Counted from the stretch's first letter, positions 1 to 8,880 are shown. The stretch: 64,000 nt of DNA from Paracoccus halophilus (GCF_000763905.1 NZ_JRKN01000001.1:62001-126000); one strand, 5' to 3'. Numbers and translations: made by a program. The notes: generated by a model from the sequence alone, not told the origin.

Positions 1-872
1 TGGCGCTTGCCGCCTCGGTCGAGGAGCATTCCAACCATCCCATCGCCCGGGCCATCGTGACCGAGAACCGCCAGCGCGGCGCGGCGCATCTCGATCATGA
101 CGACGTTACCTTCGAGATCGGCCACGGGCTGCGCGCTTCGGTCGGCGGCACCGAGGCGCTGATCGGCAGCCGCAACTTCCTTCAAAGGCTGGAAGGCGTG
201 AATTTCGATCGCCATGATGCGGCAATCGAGCACCTGGCCGGCGAGGGCAAGATGCTTCTGTATATCGCGCTTGGCGGCAAGCCTGCCGGGCTTGTCGGAT
301 TGCGCGACGAACTGCGCCATGATGCCGCCGATACCGCCCGCCGCCTGCGTGGCTCGGGGGTGAAAACGCTGGTGATGCTGACCGGCGACCGCGCGGCACG
401 GGCGCAGGCCTTCGGTCGCGATCTCGGCTTTGATCAGGTGCATGCGGAACTGCGCCCCGAGGACAAGCTGCGCATCCTGGACCGGCTTCAGGCAGCGGGG
501 CACAGGGTCGCCTTTATCGGCGACGGCGTGAACGACGCCCCGGCGCTTGCCCGTGCCGATGTCGGCCTCAGCATGCCGTTGGGCGCCGATATCGCGCAGG
601 CCGCGGCCGATGTGCTGCTGCTTGACGACCGGATCGGGGCGGTGGCCGATGCGCGGGATGTCAGCCGTCAGGCCATGCGCATCATCTCGTCCAACAGCAC
701 CATCGCCATCGGCTTCAACTCGGCGCTTTTCCTCGCGGCTTCGCTGGGGCTCTTGTCACCGGTGGCCGCCGCGCTGATGCATAACGGCTCGACCATCGCG
801 CTGCTGGTCTCGGCGATTGCCCGCGCCGGCTTGCCCCCCGATCAGGCCCGGCGGCAGGCGACGATTTCTTGA
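1..872 (+). CDS. Heavy-metal P-type ATPase, C-terminal part (5' end outside window)
   Basis: The frame is open from base 3, so only about 290 C-terminal residues of a membrane cation pump are here. Visible in order: the nucleotide-domain HP motif (EEHSNHPIA), TGDRA, the hinge motif [10 protein letters not shown], and two closing membrane helices with FNSALF and ALMHNGSTIALL. These are the N/P domains and last helices of a P1B metal ATPase. The HNGST helix is unlike the MxxSS helix of copper pumps; in the family such helices occur in Zn/Mn/Co-type pumps, but the metal cannot be fixed because the CPC-like motif lies upstream of the window. The next gene, 52 bases downstream, is a small HMA-like protein, probably co-transcribed. 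Confidence 0.85.
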   Translation, partial: ALAASVEEHSNHPIARAIVTENRQRGAAHLDHDDVTFEIGHGLRASVGGTEALIGSRNFLQRLEGVNFDRHDAAIEHLAGEGKMLLYIALGGKPAGLVGLRDELRHDAADTARRLRGSGVKTLVMLTGDRAARAQAFGRDLGFDQVHAELRPEDKLRILDRLQAAGHRVAFIGDGVNDAPALARADVGLSMPLGADIAQAAADVLLLDDRIGAVADARDVSRQAMRIISSNSTIAIGFNSALFLAASLGLLSPVAAALMHNGSTIALLVSAIARAGLPPDQARRQATIS

Positions 873-924
873 CTGTTTTTCTAGACATCTGATATCATGG
901 GCCAGCCCCTATGGAGTCGCCCCC

Positions 925-1308
925 GTGGTCAGTTGCGTCCATCACATTCCCGGCCGCGCCCGGTTCAAGATCGCGCAAATCCGCAGCAACCCAGTCCTGA
1001 TCGAGGCGATCGAGCGCGAGATCGGCGCGCTCGAAGGGGTCAACGCGGTCGTCATCAACCGCCACGCCGCCTCGATCGTCGTGCATTACTGCACCGAAAG
1101 GGGCGCAATCGACCTGATCCACGAGCAGATCTGCCGCCATTGCCCGAAGGCGGAGACCTGCGAGGCCCCGCCCGCCGCCGCGATGCGCGCCGCGCGCGCG
1201 CGCCCCGAGGCCATCAATGCGCTGAGCGAAGCCGCCGGCAAGGCCGTGGTCGCCACGTTCATCACACGCACGCTGGAGCTTGGCCTGTCGGGCTTTGCCC
1301 GGACCTGA
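925..1308 (+). CDS. Small HMA-like (heavy-metal-associated fold) protein
   Basis: A 127-residue protein starting at GTG 925, chosen because the similarity to the HMA fold begins right there (VVSCVHHIPGRARFKI). The frame stays open further upstream, but that part overlaps the ATPase end. The N-terminal 65 residues fit a ferredoxin-like HMA_2 domain (IPGRARFK, EGVNAVVINRHAASIVVHY) that lacks the CxxC metal site; a CRHC...C cluster sits just after it. Such short proteins often accompany P1B ATPases and may act as a detached metal-binding or regulatory domain. Function beyond that is inference. No clear Shine-Dalgarno sequence precedes the GTG, so the exact start is uncertain. Confidence 0.6.
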   Translation: MVSCVHHIPGRARFKIAQIRSNPVLIEAIEREIGALEGVNAVVINRHAASIVVHYCTERGAIDLIHEQICRHCPKAETCEAPPAAAMRAARARPEAINALSEAAGKAVVATFITRTLELGLSGFART

Positions 1309-1633
1309 GCCGTTTTCCTGGCGGGGCATGGCCAGGTCAATCGCCTTCCCGAATGAGGTCAGCCCACCCGCCCGGATATCCCCCATCGCCCTGTCCATCT
1401 ATCCCTACCTGCCGAGAGCAACGGTCGAGAAGACATCGGCGAATGCGTATAAATGCCGTTGCGGCTGCCGGCTCCGACGGACGCGGGCACCGGACGGAGA
1501 CATCGTAATTCGGGACCTTGGCAGCACACACGCATTCTACCGCTGCCATCGGGCGTGGTTGCGTGCTTTACGCTCCCGGCACTTCATTGATCGAGGGGGG
1601 GCGCGCTCGCCGCCGGTGCGGCATGGTCTGGTG
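1309..1633. other. Convergent intergenic spacer, no gene recognised
   Basis: About 325 bases between the HMA-like gene and the convergent reductase gene. Short open frames here overlap one another on both strands and resemble nothing known. No tRNA, clear terminator stem or repeat was recognised. Confidence 0.5.
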
Positions 1634-2398
1634 CTACGCGGGTAGGCCAAGCCCCGGTCGCAGACCATCCAGCCCGTCTTTCAGCGCCTCATGCGTCCCC
1701 GCATCCTTCAGCGCCTTGCTGAGCGTCTGGTTCAGCCCGCCCTCGGTGCCCAGCCCGGCGCGCAGTTCGGACAAGCCGGGCGCGTCCTTGCCGGTCAGCA
1801 GCTCGCAATAGCCGCCGATCAGCCCGGCCAGATAGCTTGCCGCGCCGGCATGGTCGCCGGTGAACCCCGCCAGCCAGCCGGCGGCGACATCGATCTGGTC
1901 GAGCAGCGGCAGCAGCACCCCCGTCGCCGCGAAATGCGCCGCGATGTCCTGTTCCGAGCGGCAGGGATGGATCTGCGCATGGGGGCCGAAGATCTCGCGC
2001 AGCCGGGCGTTGTCGGGAAATGCCGCCAGCGGCGTGCCGCCCAGCGGCATCGGCGGCAGCGGGATCGCGACGCAGATATCCGTGGCCGGCGCGCAAAGCC
2101 CGGCCAGTTCCGCGACCGACATCCGCGCCATGACCGAGATCACCGTCTGATCGGGGCGGAAGCTCAGGCCGGACAGCACCTCGCGCGCGCGATCCGCAAG
2201 CAGGCACAGCACGACGATATCGCTGTTGTCCAGCACCGCCTGATTGTCCGCCCGTTGCAGCCCCGGATGGGCCTGTGCCAGCGCGGCCGAGACCGCCTCG
2301 CTGCGCTGCGACACGGTGATCTTGTGCCCGTCCGCGGCAATGGTCCTGACCATCACCGATGCGATCTCTCCGGTGCCCAGAAATCCGATACGTGCCAT
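1634..2398 (-). CDS. ProC-like NAD(P)-dependent oxidoreductase (pyrroline-carboxylate reductase family)
   Basis: A 254-residue protein. The N-terminus is a Rossmann nucleotide-binding fold (ARIGFLGTGEIASVMVRTIA, glycine pattern GTGEIA), followed by SQRSEA and a helical dimerisation half with the GLGTEGGLNQ stretch characteristic of the P5C reductase superfamily. These enzymes reduce cyclic imines, or related ketimines, with NAD(P)H. It is the last gene of the minus-strand TRAP transporter operon, 17 bases after the large permease, so it probably acts on the transported compound or its imine product. The FAD amine oxidase in the divergent arm would make such an imine. True proC is housekeeping and usually lies elsewhere; substrate unknown. 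Confidence 0.75.
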   Translation of the reverse strand: MARIGFLGTGEIASVMVRTIAADGHKITVSQRSEAVSAALAQAHPGLQRADNQAVLDNSDIVVLCLLADRAREVLSGLSFRPDQTVISVMARMSVAELAGLCAPATDICVAIPLPPMPLGGTPLAAFPDNARLREIFGPHAQIHPCRSEQDIAAHFAATGVLLPLLDQIDVAAGWLAGFTGDHAGAASYLAGLIGGYCELLTGKDAPGLSELRAGLGTEGGLNQTLSKALKDAGTHEALKDGLDGLRPGLGLPA

Positions 2399-2415
2399 GG
2401 TCCCTCCTGTCGGTG

Positions 2416-3714
2416 CTAGTCCATGTAGCCCAGCAAGCGCGGCAGATACAGCGCCAGCGGCGAATAATAGGTGGTCAGCAGCATCACCGGCAGCGCCGCG
2501 AAGCCCATGAAATAGAAGGCCGGCTTCATGACGCGCGACATGCTGGTCTCGCCCACGCGGCAGGCCATGAACAGGATCGGCGCCATTGGCGGGCTGTTCG
2601 CGCCGATCACCACGCTGGTGCCGATGATGGCGGCGAAATGGATCGGATCGACGCCGATCTCGGCCATGACCGGGACCATCAGCGGACTGACGATGGCGAT
2701 GACGCTGACATCGTCCATGATCATCCCCAGCAGGATCAGGAAGACGTTGACCATCAGCAGGATCACCACCGGGCTTTCGAAACTGCCCAGCAGGAAATCG
2801 GTCAGCTGCTGCGGCACGCGCTCGATGGTGAAGATGCGGCTGGCGACGAAGGAAAAGACCAGGATGATCATGATCACGCCGGTCGTCGCCGCCGCCTGCA
2901 CCACGGCGTCGAAGATCATCCGCGGGTTCAGCTCGCGATAGACGAAAAGGCCAACCGGGATCGCATAGACGACCGAGACCGCCGCCGCCTCGGTGGGCGT
3001 GAAGAAGCCGCCATAGATGCCGCCCAGGATGATTACTGGCAGGACCAGCGCCGGGATCGCCCGCCAGCCGGTCGAGCCGATCTCCGACACCCGTTCGCCC
3101 CAGGGCATCTTTTCGTCATTGCCGCCCAGGTGGCGGGTCACATGCAGGCGGTTCAGGATCGACAGCAGGATCATCAGCACGATTCCCGGCCCGATGGTCG
3201 CGAGGAAACAGGCCGCCACCGACTGCCGCGTCACCACCGCGTAAAGGATCATGGTGATCGAGGGCGGGATCAGCAGCCCCAGCAAGGACGAGACGCCCAG
3301 CAGCGCGCTGGTATAGCCGCGGCCATAGCCGTGCCGCTCCATCGGGCCGATCATGATCGAGCCGATCGAGGCCACGGCGGCCGATGCCGTCCCCGAGATC
3401 GCGCCGAAGATGCCGCAGGACACCACCATCGAGGTGCCCATGCCGGTCTTGGACCGCCCGACCAGTGCCTCGACGAAATCGACCAGCCGCTTGGCGATGC
3501 CGCCGGTCTGCATCAGATAGCCGGTCATCACGAACAGGGGCAGCGCCAGCAGGATGACCGAATTCACCGTCCAGTAGCCGGTGATCATCGGCATCGACCA
3601 GCTGACATCATAGACCATGAGCAGGATCACCACCATCGCGGCGAAGGAAAAGACCACCGGCACGCCCAGCAGCATGAAGACGATCAGGGCGAGAATTGCG
3701 AAAAGGGATTCCAT
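2416..3714 (-). CDS. TRAP transporter large permease (DctM-like)
   Basis: A 432-residue, very hydrophobic inner-membrane protein of the DctM family, which forms the ion-coupled translocation channel of tripartite ATP-independent periplasmic transporters. Typical stretches include FVMTGYLMQTGGIAKRLVDF, GTASAAVASIGS and LGLLIPPSI. Start at ATG 3714 (MESLFAIL), with AAGGAA upstream; a longer frame from 3735 would run into the small permease. The start is 4 bases after the stop of the small permease, so the two are translationally linked. The periplasmic binding protein is the first gene of the same operon. Transported compound not readable from sequence. Confidence 0.93.
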   Translation of the reverse strand: MESLFAILALIVFMLLGVPVVFSFAAMVVILLMVYDVSWSMPMITGYWTVNSVILLALPLFVMTGYLMQTGGIAKRLVDFVEALVGRSKTGMGTSMVVSCGIFGAISGTASAAVASIGSIMIGPMERHGYGRGYTSALLGVSSLLGLLIPPSITMILYAVVTRQSVAACFLATIGPGIVLMILLSILNRLHVTRHLGGNDEKMPWGERVSEIGSTGWRAIPALVLPVIILGGIYGGFFTPTEAAAVSVVYAIPVGLFVYRELNPRMIFDAVVQAAATTGVIMIILVFSFVASRIFTIERVPQQLTDFLLGSFESPVVILLMVNVFLILLGMIMDDVSVIAIVSPLMVPVMAEIGVDPIHFAAIIGTSVVIGANSPPMAPILFMACRVGETSMSRVMKPAFYFMGFAALPVMLLTTYYSPLALYLPRLLGYMD

Positions 3715-3718
3715 GGGC

Positions 3719-4228
3719 TTATTCCTTTGCCTCATCGGCGTCCCGCGCGGGCGTCCCGCCCTGCAGCAGCACGACCAGATCGCGGATCAGATAGGCGGTC
3801 AGCAGGATCGCGGCGACCAGCACGCTCGCCTGCGAGACCCAGAAGGGAATGGCGAAGACCGGCGTCCTCTGCCCGCGCGACAGGCTGAAACTGAGGAAAT
3901 CCGTGGCCCAATAGCAAAAGGCCAGCGACGCGAAGATCGAGACGGTCGTGGCGATCACCGCCGCGCCGCGCCGGATTGCCGGGTTTTCGGTCATCACATC
4001 GACGAAATCGGCCCGCAGATGCGACCCCTCGCGCGAGGCCAGCACCGCGCCCAGCATGTAGAACCACATGATCGCCAGCAGCATGATCTCTTCCAGCCCG
4101 AAGACCGGGGCGCCAAGCGCGCTGCGCGCGACGATCCCGACGACCAGCAGGAATGCCACGCCCAGGCCGATCACGACCACAACGGGGCGGATGACGCGGT
4201 CGATCGCCGCGTCGATTTTCTTCAGCAT
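3719..4228 (-). CDS. TRAP transporter small permease (DctQ-like)
   Basis: A 169-residue protein with four predicted membrane helices, of the DctQ family. Helix 2-3 carries MWFYMLGAVLASREGSHLRADF, a pattern typical of these subunits (R/G-rich, acidic residue after SHLR). It anchors the large permease and helps receive the loaded binding protein. It lies between the binding-protein gene (35 bases upstream) and the large permease (4 bases downstream). Confidence 0.92.
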   Translation of the reverse strand: MLKKIDAAIDRVIRPVVVVIGLGVAFLLVVGIVARSALGAPVFGLEEIMLLAIMWFYMLGAVLASREGSHLRADFVDVMTENPAIRRGAAVIATTVSIFASLAFCYWATDFLSFSLSRGQRTPVFAIPFWVSQASVLVAAILLTAYLIRDLVVLLQGGTPARDADEAKE

Positions 4229-4263
4229 GTCCAGTCTTTCCCTCCCTTGTCCCGGCCGGCGGC

Positions 4264-5295
4264 TCAGCCGCCCGCGGCGCCGGCCTTGCCCGGCACCGCC
4301 GCGTTGGCGCGCACCACATCCATGATCTCGCGGCCCAGACTTTCCTCGATCAGCGGCCAGACCTCGGCCCGGACGCGTTCGACCCAGGCCAGCTGTTCGG
4401 CATCGCTGGGCACGACATATTCCATGCCGCCGTCCTGCGCCGCCTTGATCCAGCGCTCATCCTCGGCGCGGGCCTCGGCGAATTGCTTGTCGATGACCTG
4501 ACGCGCGGCCGAAAGCACGATCTCGCGGTCGGCCTCGTCCATGTCGTCCCAGGTCCTGTCGCTCATCAGCAGCGAATAGGACGAGAAGTTGTGTGAGGAC
4601 TGCACGAAGTAATCCAGCACATCGCCGAAATACTCGAAATCCCAATAGATGACGTTCGAGGAATCGCCGTCCACCACCCCGGTCTGCAGCGAGGTATAGA
4701 CCTCGGCCCAGTCGATGGGCACGGCCTGGAAGCCCATGGCATTGACCGTCTGCGGCAGCGGAAAGACCGGCTGCGAGCGGACCTTGATCCCCTGCGCATC
4801 GTCGTAATTCGTCGCATAGCGGTTCTGCGTGGCGATGCCGCCGAAGCCCTCGGGAAAGGGGCCGATATATTTCAGCCCGATATCCTCGTAGATCGGGGCC
4901 ATCAGCTCCTGCACCCAGCCGTCGGGCGAAAAGGCCGCGATGGCGTCGTCCCAGCCCAGCACCAGATAGGGGATGTAGTTCACGCCCACCCGCTCGTCAT
5001 AGGATGTCTGCGGCCAGGTGATCATCATGTGAATATTGCCGCGCACCAGCTGGTCGAACAGCTCCTGCTGGCCGCCCAGCTCGCCCTGATAGAAGACCTC
5101 GACCTGGATGCGGCCGGCGGATCGTTCCTCGATCAGCGATTCCCACAGCCGCATGGCCTTGCCCAGCGGCGAGGCATGATCGCCCGCCTCGCTGGTCAGG
5201 ATCAGCTTGTAGGGCCGGTCGCTGGCCTGAGCCGCAAACGGCATCGCCGTGGCGGACAACAGCGCAAGCGCGCCGAAAACGCGACATCTGGACAT
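4264..5295 (-). CDS. TRAP transporter substrate-binding protein (DctP-like)
   Basis: A 343-residue periplasmic binding protein. Start ATG 5295 (MSRCRVFGALALLS) is chosen because it opens a classical signal peptide ending near AAQAS and follows a GGGGGGAAGA ribosome site; the frame upstream is open but lacks these. The mature part has DctP family features: LTSEAGDHASPLGKAMRLWE, EVFYQGELGGQQELFDQL, GVVDGDSSNVIYWDFEYFG. First gene of a four-gene minus-strand operon (binding protein, small permease, large permease, ProC-like reductase). Divergent to the DapA-family gene across a 274-base control region. The ligand is probably an organic or amino acid; this is inference from the neighbouring enzymes. 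Confidence 0.92.
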   Translation of the reverse strand: MSRCRVFGALALLSATAMPFAAQASDRPYKLILTSEAGDHASPLGKAMRLWESLIEERSAGRIQVEVFYQGELGGQQELFDQLVRGNIHMMITWPQTSYDERVGVNYIPYLVLGWDDAIAAFSPDGWVQELMAPIYEDIGLKYIGPFPEGFGGIATQNRYATNYDDAQGIKVRSQPVFPLPQTVNAMGFQAVPIDWAEVYTSLQTGVVDGDSSNVIYWDFEYFGDVLDYFVQSSHNFSSYSLLMSDRTWDDMDEADREIVLSAARQVIDKQFAEARAEDERWIKAAQDGGMEYVVPSDAEQLAWVERVRAEVWPLIEESLGREIMDVVRANAAVPGKAGAAGG

Positions 5296-5396
5296 TCTTC
5301 CCCCCCTGCTTGCCTGCCGTGACCGGGGTCGCGGCGACATGGCGCAATCTTTCAAACAGAGGCCTTGCCCGGCAAACGAGAATATCCACCGGCAGC

Positions 5397-5416
5397 GCAT
5401 AAGCAGATACTTATGC
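5397..5416. promoter_or_regulatory. Candidate LysR-type operator (GCATAAG-N6-CTTATGC)
   Basis: A perfect 7-bp inverted repeat with a 6-base centre lies in the divergent region between the TRAP binding-protein gene and the DapA-family gene. It contains ATAAG-N6-CTTAT, which matches the general T-N11-A form of LysR-type binding sites. The LysR gene of the same island (7911-8846) is the natural candidate to bind it. Binding is inferred, not shown. Confidence 0.5.
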
Positions 5417-5569
5417 CACCCCGCGACCTTCCCAGAGGCAAAGGCGCTGCCCTGCGGGCGTGCCATAGTTCTGCTAATGCCAAGCTTCTGAACATTCTAC
5501 TTTGCCTGCGCAGGCCCTGTCGCATTACCACCGCTCCATGCGACGCCCACAGAGGGAGGAGGCCCCGAC

Positions 5570-6487
5570 ATGACCCGCAGAATGACGCTTGAAGGTATCT
5601 ATACGCCGCTGATCACGCCGTTCCAGGCGGATGGCGCATTCGATCTGGACGCGCTGGCCGAACTGATCGAGCGGCTGATCGGCGCCGGTGTGCACGGGCT
5701 GATCTCGGGCGGCTCGACCGGCGAGAACTATGCCGAAACCGTCGAGGAGCGGCTGGAACTGGCCCGCTTTGTCACCGAACGCGCCAAGGGCCGCGTTCCG
5801 GTCATCGTCGGCACCGGCGCCATGCGCACGCCCGATTCCATCGCCCTGGCCAAGGGCGCGCGCGACATGGGCGCGGATGCGCTGCTTCTGGGCACGCCCC
5901 CCTATTCCGTCCCGACCGAGGCCGAGAACGCGCTGAACGCGCTGACCATCGACCGCGCGGCGGATCTGCCGATCATCCTTTACAACTATCCCGGCCGGAT
6001 GGGCGTGGCCATGGGCCGCGAATTTCTGGATCGGGTCAGCGAATCGGAAAACGTCATCGGCATCAAGGAAAGCTCGGGCGATATCAACCGCGTCCATCTG
6101 CTGGCGCGCGACTACCCGCATATCCAGATGTCCTGCGGCATGGACGATCAGGCGCTGGAATTCTTTGCCTGGGGCGCGCGCAGCTGGATCTGCGCCGGCT
6201 CGAACTTCCTGCCCGAGGAACATATCGCGCTTTACCGCGCCTGCGCCGTCGATGGCGATTTCGCCCGCGGCCGGCGCATCATGTCGGCGATGCTGCCGCT
6301 GATGGCCGTGCTGGAACAGGGCGGCAAGTTCATCCAATGCGTCAAGCACGGGGTCGAATTCTCGGGGCTGCGCGCCGGCCCGATGCGGCCGCCGCTGCAG
6401 GGTCTGGACGCGGATGAAAAGCGCGATCTGGAACAGGTCATCACCACGCTCAGGGCCGATATCGCGGCGATCCTTGGGGAAAAGTGA
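5570..6487 (+). CDS. DapA-family (dihydrodipicolinate synthase / N-acetylneuraminate lyase) aldolase or dehydratase
   Basis: A 305-residue TIM-barrel class I aldolase. Seen: GIYTPLITPF near the start, the GGSTGENY substrate-binding loop at about residues 44-51, the Tyr of LYNYPGRMG, and the Schiff-base lysine in VIGIKESSGD. Start ATG 5570 follows AGGGAGGAGG. The family includes 4-hydroxy-tetrahydrodipicolinate synthase, N-acetylneuraminate lyase, several sugar-acid dehydratases and the hydroxyproline-pathway deaminase. Position in a catabolic island beside a TRAP transporter and FAD oxidase argues against lysine biosynthesis. First gene of the rightward arm; the FAD oxidase follows after 45 bases. 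Confidence 0.85.
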   Translation: MTRRMTLEGIYTPLITPFQADGAFDLDALAELIERLIGAGVHGLISGGSTGENYAETVEERLELARFVTERAKGRVPVIVGTGAMRTPDSIALAKGARDMGADALLLGTPPYSVPTEAENALNALTIDRAADLPIILYNYPGRMGVAMGREFLDRVSESENVIGIKESSGDINRVHLLARDYPHIQMSCGMDDQALEFFAWGARSWICAGSNFLPEEHIALYRACAVDGDFARGRRIMSAMLPLMAVLEQGGKFIQCVKHGVEFSGLRAGPMRPPLQGLDADEKRDLEQVITTLRADIAAILGEK

Positions 6488-6532
6488 CATGGGCGGGATG
6501 CCTGGCATCGCTGACGGAGGTTCGGGCGCAAG

Positions 6533-7879
6533 ATGACCATTCACCGGGCAAACCGCATTCCGGTCTTTAACGGTCCGGCGGGCTGGGGGGTGATCCTGCC
6601 CCCCGTACCGCCCCGGGCAAGGCTGCAGGGCGATGCCGGCTGCGACATCGCCATTCTGGGCGGCGGCTTCGCCGGTCTGTCCGCGGCGCGCCGCCTGCAT
6701 CAGATCGACCCGGCGCTGGATATCGCGATCCTCGATGCCGCGCGCATTTCCGAAGGCGGCACCGGGCGCAATTCCGGCTTCATGATCGACCTGCCGCATG
6801 AGCTGACATCCTCGGATTATGCCGGCGCGGGCGACGATCTGGACCGCAGGCTGACGCGGCTGAACCGGCTGGCCATCGACTTCGCGGCCGGGGCCGTCGC
6901 GGATTACGCGATTCCCGCGGGCTATTTCCAGCGCTCGGGCAAGATCAACGGCGCGGCATCCCGCTCGGGCATGGCCGCGAACCAAAGCTATGCCGCGCAT
7001 CTGGCCCGGCTTGGCGAAGCGCATGAGATGCTGGATGCGCAGCACATGCGCGAGGTGACCGGGTCAGGCTATTATCACGGCGGCCTGTTCACGCCCGGCA
7101 CGGCGATGCTGCAGCCGGCGGGCTATGTGCAGGGCTTCGCGGCCGGACTGGAACGCGGCGGCGTGCGCATCTACGAGAATTCGCCCGTGCGGACGCTGGA
7201 AAGCAATGCGCAGGGCTGGCGTCTGGCGACGGATCACGGCTCCATTCAGGCGCAGCGGGTCATTCTGGCCAATAACGGCCATCTGGAAAGCTTTGGCTTC
7301 AAGCGCGGCCGGCTGATGCATATCATGCTGAACGCCTGCATGACCGAGGAGCTGCCGCCCGATTCCATCCGCGCCCTTGGCGGCGACGAATGCTGGGGCC
7401 TGACGCCTTCGGATCCGATGGGCTGCACGGTCCGCCGCATCGGGCCCGCGCAGGGCGGCCACCGCATCGTCATCCGCCAGGGTGGCTATTACCGCCCGAA
7501 CATGCAGACCAGCGCGGCCGATCTGGCCCGCGCCAGCCGCGCCATGCGGCGCAAGTTCGAGGCCCGCTTTCCGATGCTGAAGGACCTGCCCTTCGCGCAT
7601 AGCTGGTCCGGGCATCTGTGCCTGTCGAAGAATGCCGTCTCGGTCATGCGCCAGCTCGAGCCGGGCCTTTACGCCGCCTGCGTGCAGAACGGCCTCGGCA
7701 CGGCGCGGGGCACCCTGACCGGGATCGGCGCGGCCGAACTGGCCTGCGGGCAAGGCAGCGAGATCACCGATTTCTTCACCGCCGAGGCGGAGCCCTCGCG
7801 CCTGCCGCCGCATCCCTTCGACACGATCGGCGCGAATGCCTATCTGCGCTGGAAAGAATGGCAATCGCGACTAGAATGA
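6533..7879 (+). CDS. FAD-dependent oxidoreductase (DAO family, amine/imino-acid oxidase-like)
   Basis: A 448-residue protein of the D-amino-acid-oxidase superfamily. The FAD dinucleotide fold is clear at residues 35-60 (CDIAILGGGFAGLSAARRL), followed by the GGTGRNSGF loop typical of GlpO/PuuB-like members and a C-terminal NGLGTARGTLTG segment that closes the flavin site. It should oxidise a C-N bond of an amine, amino acid or imino acid. It follows the DapA-family gene and is followed by a LysR gene; with the ProC-like reductase and TRAP transporter it suggests a pathway for a cyclic or N-substituted amino acid. Hydroxyproline catabolism uses the same enzyme classes, but the epimerase and semialdehyde dehydrogenase are absent here. 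Confidence 0.85.
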   Translation: MTIHRANRIPVFNGPAGWGVILPPVPPRARLQGDAGCDIAILGGGFAGLSAARRLHQIDPALDIAILDAARISEGGTGRNSGFMIDLPHELTSSDYAGAGDDLDRRLTRLNRLAIDFAAGAVADYAIPAGYFQRSGKINGAASRSGMAANQSYAAHLARLGEAHEMLDAQHMREVTGSGYYHGGLFTPGTAMLQPAGYVQGFAAGLERGGVRIYENSPVRTLESNAQGWRLATDHGSIQAQRVILANNGHLESFGFKRGRLMHIMLNACMTEELPPDSIRALGGDECWGLTPSDPMGCTVRRIGPAQGGHRIVIRQGGYYRPNMQTSAADLARASRAMRRKFEARFPMLKDLPFAHSWSGHLCLSKNAVSVMRQLEPGLYAACVQNGLGTARGTLTGIGAAELACGQGSEITDFFTAEAEPSRLPPHPFDTIGANAYLRWKEWQSRLE

Positions 7880-7910
7880 CCGGAAACCGGTTCCGGAACG
7901 ATCTGATCGC

Positions 7911-8846
7911 ATGCCACCCATCAAGCGCCGCTACCTGCCCTCGCTCGGTTCCTTCGCGACCTTCGAAGTGGCCGCGAAACATCTCAGCTTCACGCTGGCC
8001 GCGAAAGAGCTGAACGTGACCCAGGGCGCCGTCAGCCAGCAGATCCGCCTGCTGGAGCGCGCGCTGGAGACCGAGCTGTTCATCCGCAAGCATAATGCGC
8101 TGGAACTGACCCCCGAAGGCGGGCGCCTGCAGGCGGCGATCACCGAGGGGCTGGACACGATCAGCGCGGCCGTCGCGGCGCTGACGGGGGACGAGGGGCC
8201 GCAGACGGTGACCGTCTCGGCCACCGACGGCATGGCGGCCTTCTGGCTGAAGCCGCTGATCGACAGCTTTCGCGCCGAACATCCCGGGACCGGCTTCGTG
8301 GTCTTTGCCTCGGACAATGACGACGCGATCCGCAACTATGCCGAGGTGGACATCGCCTTTCTGTGCGGCAACGAGCGCTGCGAGATCGGCGAGGAGCTGC
8401 ATTTCCTGTTCCCCGAGACCGCGCAGCCCGTCTGCTCGCCCGGCTTTCTGGCCGAGCACGGCCCCTTCGAGTCGCCCGCCGCGCTGAACCGGGTCAACCT
8501 TCTGCACCTGCATGACCGGCATTGGAGCGCGGATGCGATCGGCTGGCAGCCCTTGGGCTGGCCCGAATGGTTCCGGGCGCAGGGCGCGGAATGGTCGAAA
8601 TCGCCATCGAGCCTGTCGACGAACAAGGTCGGCCTTCTGATCGAGGCCGCGCTGGCCGGCGAGGGCATGATGCTGGGCTGGCAGCACATGGTGGCGCCGG
8701 CGATCGCGCAGGAAAAGCTGGTCTATGCCCACCCGGCGTCAGTCACGGCGGGCCGGGGAAATTTTCTGAATTGCAGGCAGAAATCCATGAAACGCCCGCC
8801 GGTCGCGGCCTTCGTCGCGCATGTGCTGGCCTCGCTGAAGAAATAG
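7911..8846 (+). CDS. LysR-family transcriptional regulator (GcvA-like)
   Basis: A 311-residue regulator. The N-terminal winged helix-turn-helix has the LysR signature (LGSFATFEVAAKHLSFTLAA, TQGAVSQQIRLLE at about residues 37-49), then a periplasmic-binding-like effector domain. The SFT-A-ELNVTQGAVSQQ pattern is most like the GcvA branch. It closes the rightward arm of the catabolic island, 31 bases after the FAD oxidase, so it is probably the local regulator responding to the pathway substrate and binding the ATAAG-N6-CTTAT dyad at 5397-5416. That assignment is inference from position. Confidence 0.92.
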   Translation: MPPIKRRYLPSLGSFATFEVAAKHLSFTLAAKELNVTQGAVSQQIRLLERALETELFIRKHNALELTPEGGRLQAAITEGLDTISAAVAALTGDEGPQTVTVSATDGMAAFWLKPLIDSFRAEHPGTGFVVFASDNDDAIRNYAEVDIAFLCGNERCEIGEELHFLFPETAQPVCSPGFLAEHGPFESPAALNRVNLLHLHDRHWSADAIGWQPLGWPEWFRAQGAEWSKSPSSLSTNKVGLLIEAALAGEGMMLGWQHMVAPAIAQEKLVYAHPASVTAGRGNFLNCRQKSMKRPPVAAFVAHVLASLKK

Positions 8847-8880
8847 GGCCTTACAAAGGCGTTACTGGTATGAAATTCCA

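Noticed and set aside
2359-3888. 509-codon plus-strand frame rich in His, Asp and Gln
   Set aside because: Antisense mirror of the TRAP large permease; composition is that of complement-strand translation, with no domain.
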